Notes: generated by a model from the sequence alone, not told the origin. 10,048 nucleotides of DNA from Opitutaceae bacterium (GCA_029979145.1 JAPOIC010000056.1:1-10048); one strand, 5' to 3'; shown: positions 1-6,968, counted from the stretch's first letter. Made by a program: numbers and translations.

Positions 1-870
1 CTGCGTGAACTTGCCGGACTGAATCTCCTTCAGGATCTTCTTCATCTCGGCCTTGGTCTTCTTGTTCACGACGCGGGGGCCGCGGGTGATGTCGCCATAC
101 TTCGCGGTCTCGGAGATCGAGAAACGCATGCCGGCGATGCCGGACTCATACATGAGGTCGCAGATGAGCTTCAGCTCGTGGAGGCACTCGAAGTAGGCCA
201 TCTCGGGCTGGTAGCCGGCCTCGACGAGGGTCTCAAAGCCCGCCTGCACGAGCGCCGAGGCGCCGCCGCAGAGCACGGCCTGCTCGCCGAAGAGGTCGGT
301 TTCGCACTCTTCCTTGAAGGTGGTCTGGAGCACGCCGGCGCGGGTGGAGCCGATGCCCTTGGCCCAGGCGAGCGCGACCTTCTTGGCGGCCTTGGAACTG
401 CCGGGGGCGACGGCGATGAGCGCCGGCATACCCTTGCCCTCGATATAGAGGCGGCGGACCATGTGACCCGGGCCCTTCGGGGCGACCATGATCACGTCGA
501 CGCCCTTCGGCACCTTGATCAGATCGAAGTGGACGGCGAGACCGTGCGAGAACAGGAGGGTCTTGCCCTTCTTGAGGTTCGGGGCGATGTCGCTCTCGTA
601 AACCTCGGCCTGCTTCATGTCCGGCAGCGCGATCATGATGACGTCGGCGCGGCGGACGGCCTCACCCGTGTCGTAGACCTCGAGGCCGTGCTGCTTGGCG
701 ACGTCGCGGGACTTCGAGCCGGCATACAGGCCGATGATGACCTTGCAGCCGCTCTCCTTGAGGTTCAACGCGTGGGCGTGACCTTGGGAACCGTAGCCGA
801 TGACGGCGAGGGTCTTGTTCTTGAACACGCCGAGATCGGCGTCTTTGTCGGTGTAGACTTTGGCAGGCAT
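1..870 (-). CDS. ilvC: Ketol-acid reductoisomerase, class I (C-terminus cut by window edge)
   Basis: This enzyme carries out the NADPH-dependent, Mg2+-dependent isomerisation and reduction of acetolactate and acetohydroxybutyrate, the second common step of valine, leucine and isoleucine synthesis in the cytoplasm. The translation opens with MPAKVYTDKDADL. It has the Rossmann signature VIGYGSQGHAHALNL at about residues 23-37 and a cofactor-loop stretch GLYAGSKSR at 47-55. SHGLAVHF and VAPKGPGHMVRRLY follow. The metal-binding run ETDLFGEQ gives D192 and E196, and FECLHELK gives E228 and E232, which match the class I ligand set. Class I enzymes are usually about 330-340 residues and 290 are visible, so roughly 45-50 C-terminal residues lie beyond position 1. 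The start is 26 bp after the ilvN stop, so the two are almost surely co-transcribed. No Shine-Dalgarno sequence precedes the ATG. Confidence 0.97.
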   Translation of the reverse strand, partial: MPAKVYTDKDADLGVFKNKTLAVIGYGSQGHAHALNLKESGCKVIIGLYAGSKSRDVAKQHGLEVYDTGEAVRRADVIMIALPDMKQAEVYESDIAPNLKKGKTLLFSHGLAVHFDLIKVPKGVDVIMVAPKGPGHMVRRLYIEGKGMPALIAVAPGSSKAAKKVALAWAKGIGSTRAGVLQTTFKEECETDLFGEQAVLCGGASALVQAGFETLVEAGYQPEMAYFECLHELKLICDLMYESGIAGMRFSISETAKYGDITRGPRVVNKKTKAEMKKILKEIQSGKFTQ

Positions 871-896
871 GATGGGAAATGTGCGGAGGTTGGAGG

Positions 897-1367
897 TTAG
901 CGTTTGAGGGCGAGCCGGCCGGTGCGGGCGAGTTCCAGCACGCCGAACGGCTCGATCAGGTTGAGAAAGGCGCTGATCTTTTCGTCGTCGCCCGTGCACT
1001 CGATGACGAGGTTGTCGTGCGACAGGTTGACGATCTTGGCGCGGAAAATGTCGGTGATCTGCAGGATCTCCGGGCGGGTGCGCGTATCGGCGCGAACCTT
1101 GATCAGGACCAGCTCGCGGGTGACCGCGGAGCCCTCGGCGAAGTCGATGACCTCGACGACGTTGACGAGCTTCCGCAGCTGCTTGATGCACAAGTCGAGC
1201 GCATGATCGTCGCCCCGGAGGACGGCGGTGATGCGGGACAACGAGGCATCGTGCGTGGGACCGACGTTGAGCGAGTCGATGTTGAAGCCGCGGCCGGAAA
1301 ACATACCGGCAACGCGCGCCAAAACGCCGAACTTGTTCTCAACGAGGACGGAGATCGTGTGTCGCAT
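897..1367 (-). CDS. ilvN: Acetolactate synthase small (regulatory) subunit
   Basis: This is the regulatory subunit of acetohydroxyacid synthase. It activates the catalytic subunit and mediates valine feedback inhibition at the first committed step of branched-chain amino acid synthesis. The protein is 156 residues, close to the family's usual 160-170. It opens with MRHTISVLVENKFGVLARVAGMF, and GRGFNIDSLNVGPT follows; this is the typical N-terminal ACT domain (about residues 1-75). The C-terminal half contains the family pattern of RELVLIKV, then IFRAKIVNLS and a closing GRLALKR. It could equally be called ilvH. It lies just upstream of ilvC, but no catalytic ilvB is next to it: the gene 5' of it is a tRNA. 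The ATG at 1367 fits the family's N-terminus. There is no Shine-Dalgarno sequence, and the leader has CTCCAACCT and CCCATC just before the ATG, as ilvC does. Confidence 0.96.
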   Translation of the reverse strand: MRHTISVLVENKFGVLARVAGMFSGRGFNIDSLNVGPTHDASLSRITAVLRGDDHALDLCIKQLRKLVNVVEVIDFAEGSAVTRELVLIKVRADTRTRPEILQITDIFRAKIVNLSHDNLVIECTGDDEKISAFLNLIEPFGVLELARTGRLALKR

Positions 1368-1410
1368 GATGGGTTTAGGTTGGAGATGAAACAGAAGTTC
1401 TCGGGCTTGC

Positions 1411-1493
1411 CGAGCCGAAGCTCGCAGCGGATTGCTCGGCCCGTCTTCGCCCCGGTCAGGGCTCCGACGCGACAGCCTACACTCTCCGCTGCG
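1411..1493 (-). other. Structured intergenic element between tRNA-Val and ilvN
   Basis: The 140 bp between ilvN and the tRNA hold several nested inverted repeats. Read as minus-strand RNA, a perfect 9-bp stem forms between 1493-1485 and 1431-1423. Inside it lies a hairpin from 1469 to 1442 with stem CGUC/GACG, a symmetrical GGA/GAA internal loop, then GCCC/GGGC and a 6-nt loop. Next comes a 5-bp hairpin at 1424-1411 capped by a C(UUCG)G tetraloop, which overlaps the 9-bp stem by 2 nt. A competing 7-bp pairing exists between 1409-1415 and 1434-1440. No U-tract follows, so it is not a textbook intrinsic terminator. It may be a dispersed repeat, a tRNA 3' processing or termination structure, or part of the ilvN leader. 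The pairings are seen in the sequence; the function is unknown. Confidence 0.5.
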
Positions 1494-1507
1494 CTATGAG
1501 CGAAGGC

Positions 1508-1584
1508 TGGTGGACGCCGAGGGACTCGAACCCCCGACCCTCTCGGTGTAAGCGAGATGCTCTAACCAACTGAGCTAGGCGTCC
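1508..1584 (-). tRNA. tRNA-Val (anticodon UAC)
   Basis: The minus strand folds into a complete 77-nt cloverleaf. The acceptor arm GGACGCC (1584-1578) pairs with GGCGTCC (1518-1512). The D-arm is GCTCAGTTGGTTAGAGC. The anticodon arm has stem TCTCG/CGAGA and loop CTTACAC, giving anticodon TAC for valine GUA and, by wobble, other GUN codons. The T-arm contains GGTTCGAGTCC. A73 and an encoded CCA occupy 1511-1508. The gene sits between asd and ilvN on their strand, and may be transcribed with them or from its own promoter at about 1598-1628. Confidence 0.98.
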
Positions 1585-1597
1585 GAACCGAAGGGTC

Positions 1598-1628
1598 ATC
1601 ATAAGGTGGCGGCGTGCGGTGGAGACAA
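1598..1628 (-). promoter_or_regulatory. Possible sigma-70-type promoter for tRNA-Val
   Basis: On the minus strand TATGAT (1603-1598) matches the -10 consensus at five of six positions. TTGTCT (1628-1623) is a partial -35 match. The spacer is 19 bp, longer than ideal. Transcription would start a few bases before the mature tRNA 5' end at 1584. The 71-bp gap after asd has a short GC-rich inverted repeat next to the asd stop but no U-tract, so readthrough from asd is also possible. This is a by-eye match only. Confidence 0.35.
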
Positions 1629-1655
1629 GCACTTATTCCCCGGGGGCACCGGGCC

Positions 1656-2705
1656 TTATGTCATAACCGCCGGCACCTTGGGCTGGAGCCAGCCGGTCTT
1701 CACCATCAGCTCGGCGTTCATCAGGGCGTTGAGCGCGGCGCCGCGCCAAAGGTTGTCGCCGCTCACCCAGAAGGACAGGCCGTTGTCGAACGCGGTGTCG
1801 ATGCGCAGGCGGCCGACGCCGCACTTCACCTTTTCCGCAAAAGCAAGGGGCGTCGGGTAGCGCTTGTTCGCCGGATCGTCGACAAGCTCAGCCCCCGCGA
1901 AAGCCGTGATGGCGGCGCGAGCCGCGGCCAGGTCGACCGGGCGCTCAAACTCCGCGCAGACCGAGACCGAGTGTGCCCGCACGACCGGCACCCGGACCGT
2001 GGTGGCCGAGACCTTCAGGTTGGGCAGGCCCATGATCTTGCGGGTCTCCTGCGCCATCTTCGACTCCTCGCCGGTGTAGCCATCCGGACCAAAGCTGTCG
2101 ATGTGCGGCAGGCAGTTGAACGCGATCTGGTAGGGATAGACCTTGTTGACCAACGGTTCGCCCGCGGCGTGGGCCTGGACCTGCGCCTCAAGCTCGCGCA
2201 CGGCTTCCGCGCCCGTGCCGGACACGGACTGGTAGGTCGAGATGATCACGCGCTTCAGGCCGAACGCCTGGTGCAACGGCCAAAGGCCCATGAGCATCAC
2301 CGCGGTCGAACAATTCGGGTTGGCGATGATGCCTTGGTGTGTGCGCAGTGCCTCGGGATTGATCTCGGGGATCACGAGCGGCACGTGCGGCTCCATCCGC
2401 AGCGCGGAGCTCTTGTCGATTACCAGGCAGCCGGCCTTGACGGCATCCAGCGCGAGTTCACGCGTCACCGAGCCGCCGGCGGCAAAAAAGCACAGGTCGA
2501 TGTCCCCGAAGACGCCGGGCTTGGCCTCCTCGATCGTAAAGGTTTTGCCGCCCTGCTCCATGACCTTGCCCGCCGAGCGCGCAGAAGCGAACAACCGCAA
2601 CCGCGCAGCCGGGAAATTCCGCTCCAGTAAGAGGCGGAGCAGTTCTTGACCGGCGGCGCCTGTCGCACCGACGATACCGACCGTGAAGGATGATGTCTTA
2701 GCCAT
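1656..2705 (-). CDS. asd: Aspartate-semialdehyde dehydrogenase
   Basis: This enzyme reduces aspartyl-4-phosphate to aspartate semialdehyde with NADPH, the branch point to lysine, diaminopimelate, threonine and methionine. It acts in the cytoplasm. The protein is 349 residues, normal for the family. The N-terminal dinucleotide fold has VGIVGATGAAGQELL at 9-23, and FFAAGGSVTREL follows at 73-84. The catalytic cysteine is C132 in NPNCST. The conserved QSVSGTGAEAV lies at 159-169. The active-site histidine is H245 in RVPVVRAHS, where alanine replaces the more usual glycine before His. I chose ATG at 2705 (MAKTSSFTVG) because the fold begins at residue 7; upstream in-frame starts would only add a low-complexity extension. 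The start overlaps that of the divergent L,D-transpeptidase, so its promoter must lie within that gene. A weak AAGG lies 8 bases upstream of the ATG. Confidence 0.96.
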   Translation of the reverse strand: MAKTSSFTVGIVGATGAAGQELLRLLLERNFPAARLRLFASARSAGKVMEQGGKTFTIEEAKPGVFGDIDLCFFAAGGSVTRELALDAVKAGCLVIDKSSALRMEPHVPLVIPEINPEALRTHQGIIANPNCSTAVMLMGLWPLHQAFGLKRVIISTYQSVSGTGAEAVRELEAQVQAHAAGEPLVNKVYPYQIAFNCLPHIDSFGPDGYTGEESKMAQETRKIMGLPNLKVSATTVRVPVVRAHSVSVCAEFERPVDLAAARAAITAFAGAELVDDPANKRYPTPLAFAEKVKCGVGRLRIDTAFDNGLSFWVSGDNLWRGAALNALMNAELMVKTGWLQPKVPAVMT

Positions 2706-3240
2706 GGAAAAACCTTGGGAACGGGTCACTAAAGCCTGCGCCGCCGCCGGTATCAAGCCCTCAGCCCGGGTTTTGCTCGTCACCATCGGCACGGGCACCA
2801 TGCAGTTTTTCCGTCACGGCGAGGTCGTCAAAAGCTACCCGATCTCCTCCTCGCGGCGCCCGCCATCCAACGTGAAAGGCTCCCTCGGCACCCCGCGCGG
2901 TCTGCACGAAATCACCGAGCGCATCGGCGCCGGCCAGCCCATCGGGATGGTTTTCAAGGGCCGCGTCCCGGTCGGCCGACACTTTCGCGAACTCCCAGAA
3001 AACGCCACCGACACGAATCTCATCACCTCCCGCATTCTGTGGCTGGGCGGCCTCGAGGACGGGGTGAACCGCGGCGGCGACGTGGATACCCGCGACCGCT
3101 ACGTTTACATCCACGGCACGAACCACGAGGACCGAATCGGCGAGCCGCTGAGTGCCGGCTGCGTCCTCATGCGCAACCTCGACATCATCGAGCTCTACGA
3201 GGAAGTCCGCGCCGGCGACCAGGTCCTGATCGTCGACTGA
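2704..3240 (+). CDS. L,D-transpeptidase (YkuD-fold) family protein
   Basis: The protein is 178 residues. A YkuD catalytic domain fills nearly all of it, from RVLLVTIGTGTMQFFR at about residue 22 to the end. Family members cross-link peptidoglycan through meso-diaminopimelate or attach lipoproteins to it, using a cysteine nucleophile. The core is visible as YIHGTN (H137) followed by SAGC (C153) and then VLMRN. The classical family motif is S-H-G-C-[IV]-R, so here His is replaced by Ala and the Arg two residues after Cys by Leu. There is no N-terminal hydrophobic segment, so export is not evident. ATG at 2704 is preferred; a GTG at 2683 would add seven residues (MKDDVLA) but no signal peptide. 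AAGGA at 2686-2690 is 13 nt ahead of the ATG, a little far for a ribosome binding site. It converges on the metal ATPase gene with a 9-bp gap. Confidence 0.88.
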   Translation: MEKPWERVTKACAAAGIKPSARVLLVTIGTGTMQFFRHGEVVKSYPISSSRRPPSNVKGSLGTPRGLHEITERIGAGQPIGMVFKGRVPVGRHFRELPENATDTNLITSRILWLGGLEDGVNRGGDVDTRDRYVYIHGTNHEDRIGEPLSAGCVLMRNLDIIELYEEVRAGDQVLIVD

Positions 3241-3249
3241 ACGCGCCGC

Positions 3250-5490
3250 TCAACCGTTTCGGCCGAATAGCAGTCGGAGTGAGTTGATCACCACCACCAA
3301 GGTGCTGCCTTCGTGCGCCGCCACGCCGACCGCCAGCGGCACCGCGCCAAAGGTAGTCGCCAGCACCATGATGACCACCACGCCCAGTGAGATAACGAGA
3401 TTCTGGCGGATCACCGCCACGGCCCGCCGGCTCAAACGCCGCGCGGCGAGAAAGTTTTCGATCCGGTCGTCCATCAGGATGACCTCAGCCTGCTCCAACG
3501 CCGCATCGCTGCCCCTCGCGCCCATGGCCACGCTCACATCGGCGGCCGCCAGACTCGGTGCGTCGTTCACGCCGTCGCCAACCATCGCAATGCGGTGACC
3601 CGCCTCGCGCAGCGCCTGCACGGCCTCGACCTTGTCCTCGGGCGAAAGTCCCGCCCGCACCTCATCGACGCCCAACTGCTTCGCCACGCTTTCGGCGGCA
3701 TGCCGGCGATCGCCGGTCAACATGACCGTATGAACCCCGGACTCGTGCAACGCCCGCAGCACCTGGGCCGACTCCGCGCGGATCTGGTCCTGTAGCAAGA
3801 TTCGCCCGACCATCCGGTCGCCCAATACCCAGACCTCGCTCAGCTCAGCCGGCGCCTGCGGCAGGTCCCGGGCCCAGTCTGCCAACGGACCGGACTCCAG
3901 CAGCTCCCGGCGTCCGAGCAGAACATTGGCACCATCCAATCGTCCGCGCAGGCCCTTGCCCGTGAGGGACTCAAATTCCGACAAATCACGGCTCTTCACA
4001 CCTTCCGCCTTCGCGTGGCGCACGATCGCCCGCGCAATCGGGTGCTGTGACTTCGCCTCCAACGCATACGCCAGTTCCATCACTTCGCCTTCACGCCCCG
4101 GCGGAAAACTCTCACAGCCCACCACGGCGAGTTCGCCCGTGGTCAAGGTGCCGGTCTTGTCGAGCCCCACGGCCGTGACGGCGGCGAGTTTCTCGATGGC
4201 CGCACCACCGCGGAACAACACGCCGTGCCGCGCCCCCCTGGCAATCGCCGCAAGAATGGCCGACGGAATCGACAGCACCAAGGCACAGGGACTCGCCACG
4301 ACCATTAGGGTCATCGCGCGGTAAAAGGCCGACCGCACTTCTTCCGTGTTAGTGAAGGCGGGCACGCCAAAGCCCAGCCAAAGCACGAAGAACATCAGGG
4401 CCGATGCGCCGATCACCACGTAGGTGTAGCCGGGACCAAACTTGTCGGTGAAACGTTCACTCGGCGCCCGCAGCTTCTGCGCGGTCTGAATCAGCCGAAT
4501 GATTTTTTGGAGCGTGCTTTCCGTTGGCAGCTTGGTGACAGCAAAGTCCACGGCGCCCCACAGATTCAACGTCCCGCTGAATACGGGATCGCCAACCGTC
4601 TTCTCCACCGGCACCGCTTCGCCTGTCAGCGTGGACTCATCACTCGCGCTGCGCCCCGTGACGACCTCGCCATCCGCGGGGAATGCCCCGCCCGGCTTCA
4701 CGCGCACGCGGTCGCCGATCTCCAGGTCGTCTACGCTGATCTCGGACTAACGGCCGTCGTCGTCGATCCGCAGCGCCTGCTTAGGCGCGGATTTCAAAAG
4801 CGAACTCACCTCCCGGTGCGTGCGGTCCAGCGCATATTCCTCCATCGCCCCTGAAGCCGAGAAAAGGAACAGCAAGAGCACAGCTTCGCCCCAAGCGCCG
4901 ATCGCGATGGCACCCAGTGCCACGGCAATCATAAGAAAATGAATGTCCAGACGGAGTGACTTGAGGTTTTCCCACGAATCCTTGGCCGCATCCCAGCCAC
5001 CCGCCATGACCCCCAGGGCGAACAACCCCTGCGCGAGCCAAGGCAAGCCCGGCACCCACTGCTGCACCGCAAAACCGGCGCCGCCAAACACCGCACAGGC
5101 CGTTGCCAGCACCGCCAGTTCTTTCCACTCCGACTCTTGCTCCTCGATGGCCGCGTCGATGTCCGGCCATTCCACCTCGCGCCAAAGCCACATCTTTTCC
5201 GCCGTGGCACAGGTATCCCGCGAGATCACCGTGCGGCCGTCCTTCTGCGTAATGTTGAAACCGCGCGGCGCCTTCCGGTCCTCGGCGGCCCACTGGCTGC
5301 CGATCGCCGCCAACGTCTCGTTCAAGCCCGCCTGCAGCTTTGCCATGTCAACTGCACCCAGCGTAGCCACCTCGAGCTTGTGGCTCTCCGGCGCGAAACG
5401 CACGGCCCCCACGCCCGGTTGCTGGCGAAGGAACTCGGCCAGCTTGGCCCCCCAATCGGCGCCGTGGTCATGATGGTCGTGCATGTCCAT
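3250..5490 (-). pseudogene. P1B-4-type transition-metal exporting ATPase, interrupted by an in-frame TAG
   Basis: Read through, the gene encodes 746 residues of a P1B-type heavy-metal ATPase, an inner-membrane pump. The N-terminus is His-rich (MDMHDHHDHG). A ferredoxin-like HMA-type region (about 14-65) lacking CxxC follows, then hydrophobic segments near 125-145, 149-165 and 182-217. The core has TGE at 289-291, metal-site SPC at 400-402, DKTGTLT at 444-450, HP at 483-484, TGD at 592-594, GDGVND at 638-643 and HEGST at 726-730. SPC together with HEGxT is the hallmark of the P1B-4 (CoaT/CzcP/PfeT-like) group, which exports Co2+, Fe2+, Ni2+ or Zn2+. Codon 248 is TAG (4749-4747), and the frame continues intact on both sides. 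Without readthrough the 247-residue product lacks all catalytic motifs. Restart at GTG 4707 would lose the first membrane helices. Start chosen at ATG 5490; an in-frame start at 5544 adds 18 residues. Confidence 0.9.
4747..4749 (-). other. In-frame amber codon inside the metal ATPase gene
   Basis: The minus-strand codon is TAG. It sits between RIDDDGR and SEISVDDLEIGD, which in related pumps is the continuous entry to the actuator domain. No base is gained or lost: the downstream protein resumes in the same frame at the next codon. A one-base change would restore a sense codon such as CAG, GAG or AAG, and glutamate or another polar residue is common at this place in the family. Confidence 0.92.
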
Positions 5491-5597
5491 GGAGCGATAA
5501 TCGGGTCCGCGTGGCTCGCAAATGCAAAGTCCGGCCTTCGCCACGCATATCCATTGCCAGTCCTTTCCCGGGCGCCCAGCCTCCGCCTGTCCTCCCT

Positions 5598-6896
5598 ATG
5601 AAGCAAAAACTCACCGCGGTGATCGTTGGCGCGGGCCACCGGTCGATCGTTTACGCCAGCTACGCTTACCATGCGCCGGACGAGCTCGAAATCATCGGCG
5701 TCGTCGACCCCGCCCCCAGACGTCGGGAGCGGGCGGCGAAGGAGTTCAAGCTCAAGCCCGACCAATGCTTCACCAGCATCGACGAATTCCTCACCCAGCC
5801 CAAGAAGGCCGACTTCGTCATCAACGGCACGATGGACAATCTCCACGTTTCCACGTCCCTGCCGTTGTTGGCCGCGGGCTACGATATCCTGTTGGAAAAA
5901 CCTCTCGCCACGTCGCAGGCCGAGCTGCGCCAGCTCGTTGAGGCCACGCGCCGCCACGGCCGCCGCGTCAGCATCTGCCATGTGCTGCGCTACACGCCGT
6001 TTTACCGTGCCATCCGCGAACGCGTGCAGCGCGGCGACATCGGCGAACTGCTCAACGTCCAAGCCGTTGAGCACGTTTCTTATCATCATATGGCCGTCGG
6101 CTTTGTTCGTGGAAAATGGGCGCGGCTGGATCGCTCTCATTCCACCATGCTCATGGCCAAGAGCTGTCATGACCTCGACATCATCGCCTGGATGAAGAGC
6201 GGGGTCGCGCCCATGCGCGTGTCCAGCGTCGGCGGCAACTACCAGTTTCGCCCAGAAAAGGCCCCGGCCGGCGCCGGGACCAAGTGCCTCGTTGACTGCC
6301 CGATCGAGGCCGACTGCCTCTACTCCGCCCGTAGGCATTACATCGACCACCCGGAGCGCTGGAGCATGTATGTCTGGGCTTCGCTCGAGCACATCGAGAA
6401 ACCGACCATCGAGGACAAGATCGCCTCGCTCAAGGGCGACAATCCCTACGGCCGCTGCGTGTGGAAGTGCGACAACGATGTCGTCGACCACCAGTCGGTC
6501 GCCGTGGAGTTCGCGGACGGCTGCACCGCCACGCTCAACATGATCGGCGGCAGTGCCCGCCCGGCCCGCCACCTGCACCTCATCGGCACGCACGGCGAGA
6601 TCCAGGGGTGCTTTGAGGATTCCAAGTTTGTGGTCCGGCATATCGATCTGCGGCCCGGGCACGAATACACCGAGAAAGTCGTCGACGTGAAAGTCACCGG
6701 CGACATGTCCGGCGCCCTCGGCGGCCACGGCGGCGGCGACCTGAGGTTGGTGCAGGACTTCGTCCGCGTGCTGCGCGGCGAACAGCCCTCCATTTCTTTC
6801 ACGCCGTTGGAGGACTCGTTGAGCGGTCACCTCATGGGCTTTTGCGCCGACGAATCCCGCGTGCAGCGCACCGTCGTCGAGATTCCGAAGGCCTAG
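5598..6896 (+). CDS. Gfo/Idh/MocA-family oxidoreductase
   Basis: This is a 432-residue NAD(P)-dependent oxidoreductase of the family acting on sugars, inositols and related compounds; the substrate cannot be told from sequence. The N-terminal Rossmann fold starts LTAVIVGAGHRS (5-16), with an acidic residue D37 in IIGVVDPAPR that suggests a preference for NAD(H). The family's EKP signature is E100-K101-P102, and the catalytic-region motif AKSCHDLDIIAWM lies at 187-199. The C-terminal domain has five cysteines in a regular pattern: C230, C234 and C240, then C287 and C291, in KCLVDCPIEADC and YGRCVWKC. Next come DNDVVDHQSVAVEF and GGHGGGDLRLVQDFV. There is no signal peptide, so it is probably cytoplasmic. 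Start ATG 5598 places the fold at residue 5; an in-frame start at 5511 would add a proline-rich non-domain tail. It is divergent from the metal ATPase with 107 bp between. No Shine-Dalgarno sequence is seen. Confidence 0.92.
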   Translation: MKQKLTAVIVGAGHRSIVYASYAYHAPDELEIIGVVDPAPRRRERAAKEFKLKPDQCFTSIDEFLTQPKKADFVINGTMDNLHVSTSLPLLAAGYDILLEKPLATSQAELRQLVEATRRHGRRVSICHVLRYTPFYRAIRERVQRGDIGELLNVQAVEHVSYHHMAVGFVRGKWARLDRSHSTMLMAKSCHDLDIIAWMKSGVAPMRVSSVGGNYQFRPEKAPAGAGTKCLVDCPIEADCLYSARRHYIDHPERWSMYVWASLEHIEKPTIEDKIASLKGDNPYGRCVWKCDNDVVDHQSVAVEFADGCTATLNMIGGSARPARHLHLIGTHGEIQGCFEDSKFVVRHIDLRPGHEYTEKVVDVKVTGDMSGALGGHGGGDLRLVQDFVRVLRGEQPSISFTPLEDSLSGHLMGFCADESRVQRTVVEIPKA

Positions 6897-6909
6897 CCAT
6901 TCCAGGTGG

Positions 6910-6968
6910 GCGCGCAGGTCCCCCTGCGCGCTTCAGTCTCACCCTTCCGGGCAGCGGGACCTGCCCGG
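6910..6968 (+). terminator. Two tandem GC-rich hairpins after the oxidoreductase gene
   Basis: Fourteen bases after the oxidoreductase stop there is a perfect 9-bp inverted repeat, GCGCGCAGG at 6910-6918 and CCTGCGCGC at 6923-6931, with loop TCCC. A second perfect 8-bp repeat follows, CCGGGCAG at 6947-6954 and CTGCCCGG at 6961-6968, with a 6-nt loop. AGGTCCC of the first hairpin (6916-6922) is complementary to GGGACCT of the second (6956-6962), so the two could also pair with each other. The first is followed by TTCAGTCTC, only weakly T-rich; a TTTT occurs at 6991-6994. Termination is likely but of a non-canonical kind. Confidence 0.5.

Noticed and set aside
178..900. Open frame of 240 codons on the plus strand opposite ilvC
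   Set aside because: It lies antisense to a clear ilvC, its composition follows from GC-rich codon bias, and no family is recognisable.
1614..2630. Open frame of 338 codons on the plus strand opposite asd
   Set aside because: It is antisense to asd; the Arg/His-rich translation is typical of a GC-rich shadow frame.
2706..2801. Extended asd start at 2801
   Set aside because: The 32 extra residues do not resemble the family and would run through the divergent transpeptidase gene; the dehydrogenase fold begins just after the ATG at 2705.
3250..4707. Separate 485-residue ATPase gene starting at GTG 4707
   Set aside because: The same frame continues upstream across a single TAG into the missing N-terminal part, so this is one interrupted gene rather than two.
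5322..6830. Open frame of 502 codons on the minus strand opposite the oxidoreductase
   Set aside because: It is antisense to a well-supported gene and also overlaps the metal ATPase start; the translation is Ala/Asp/Val-rich with no motifs.
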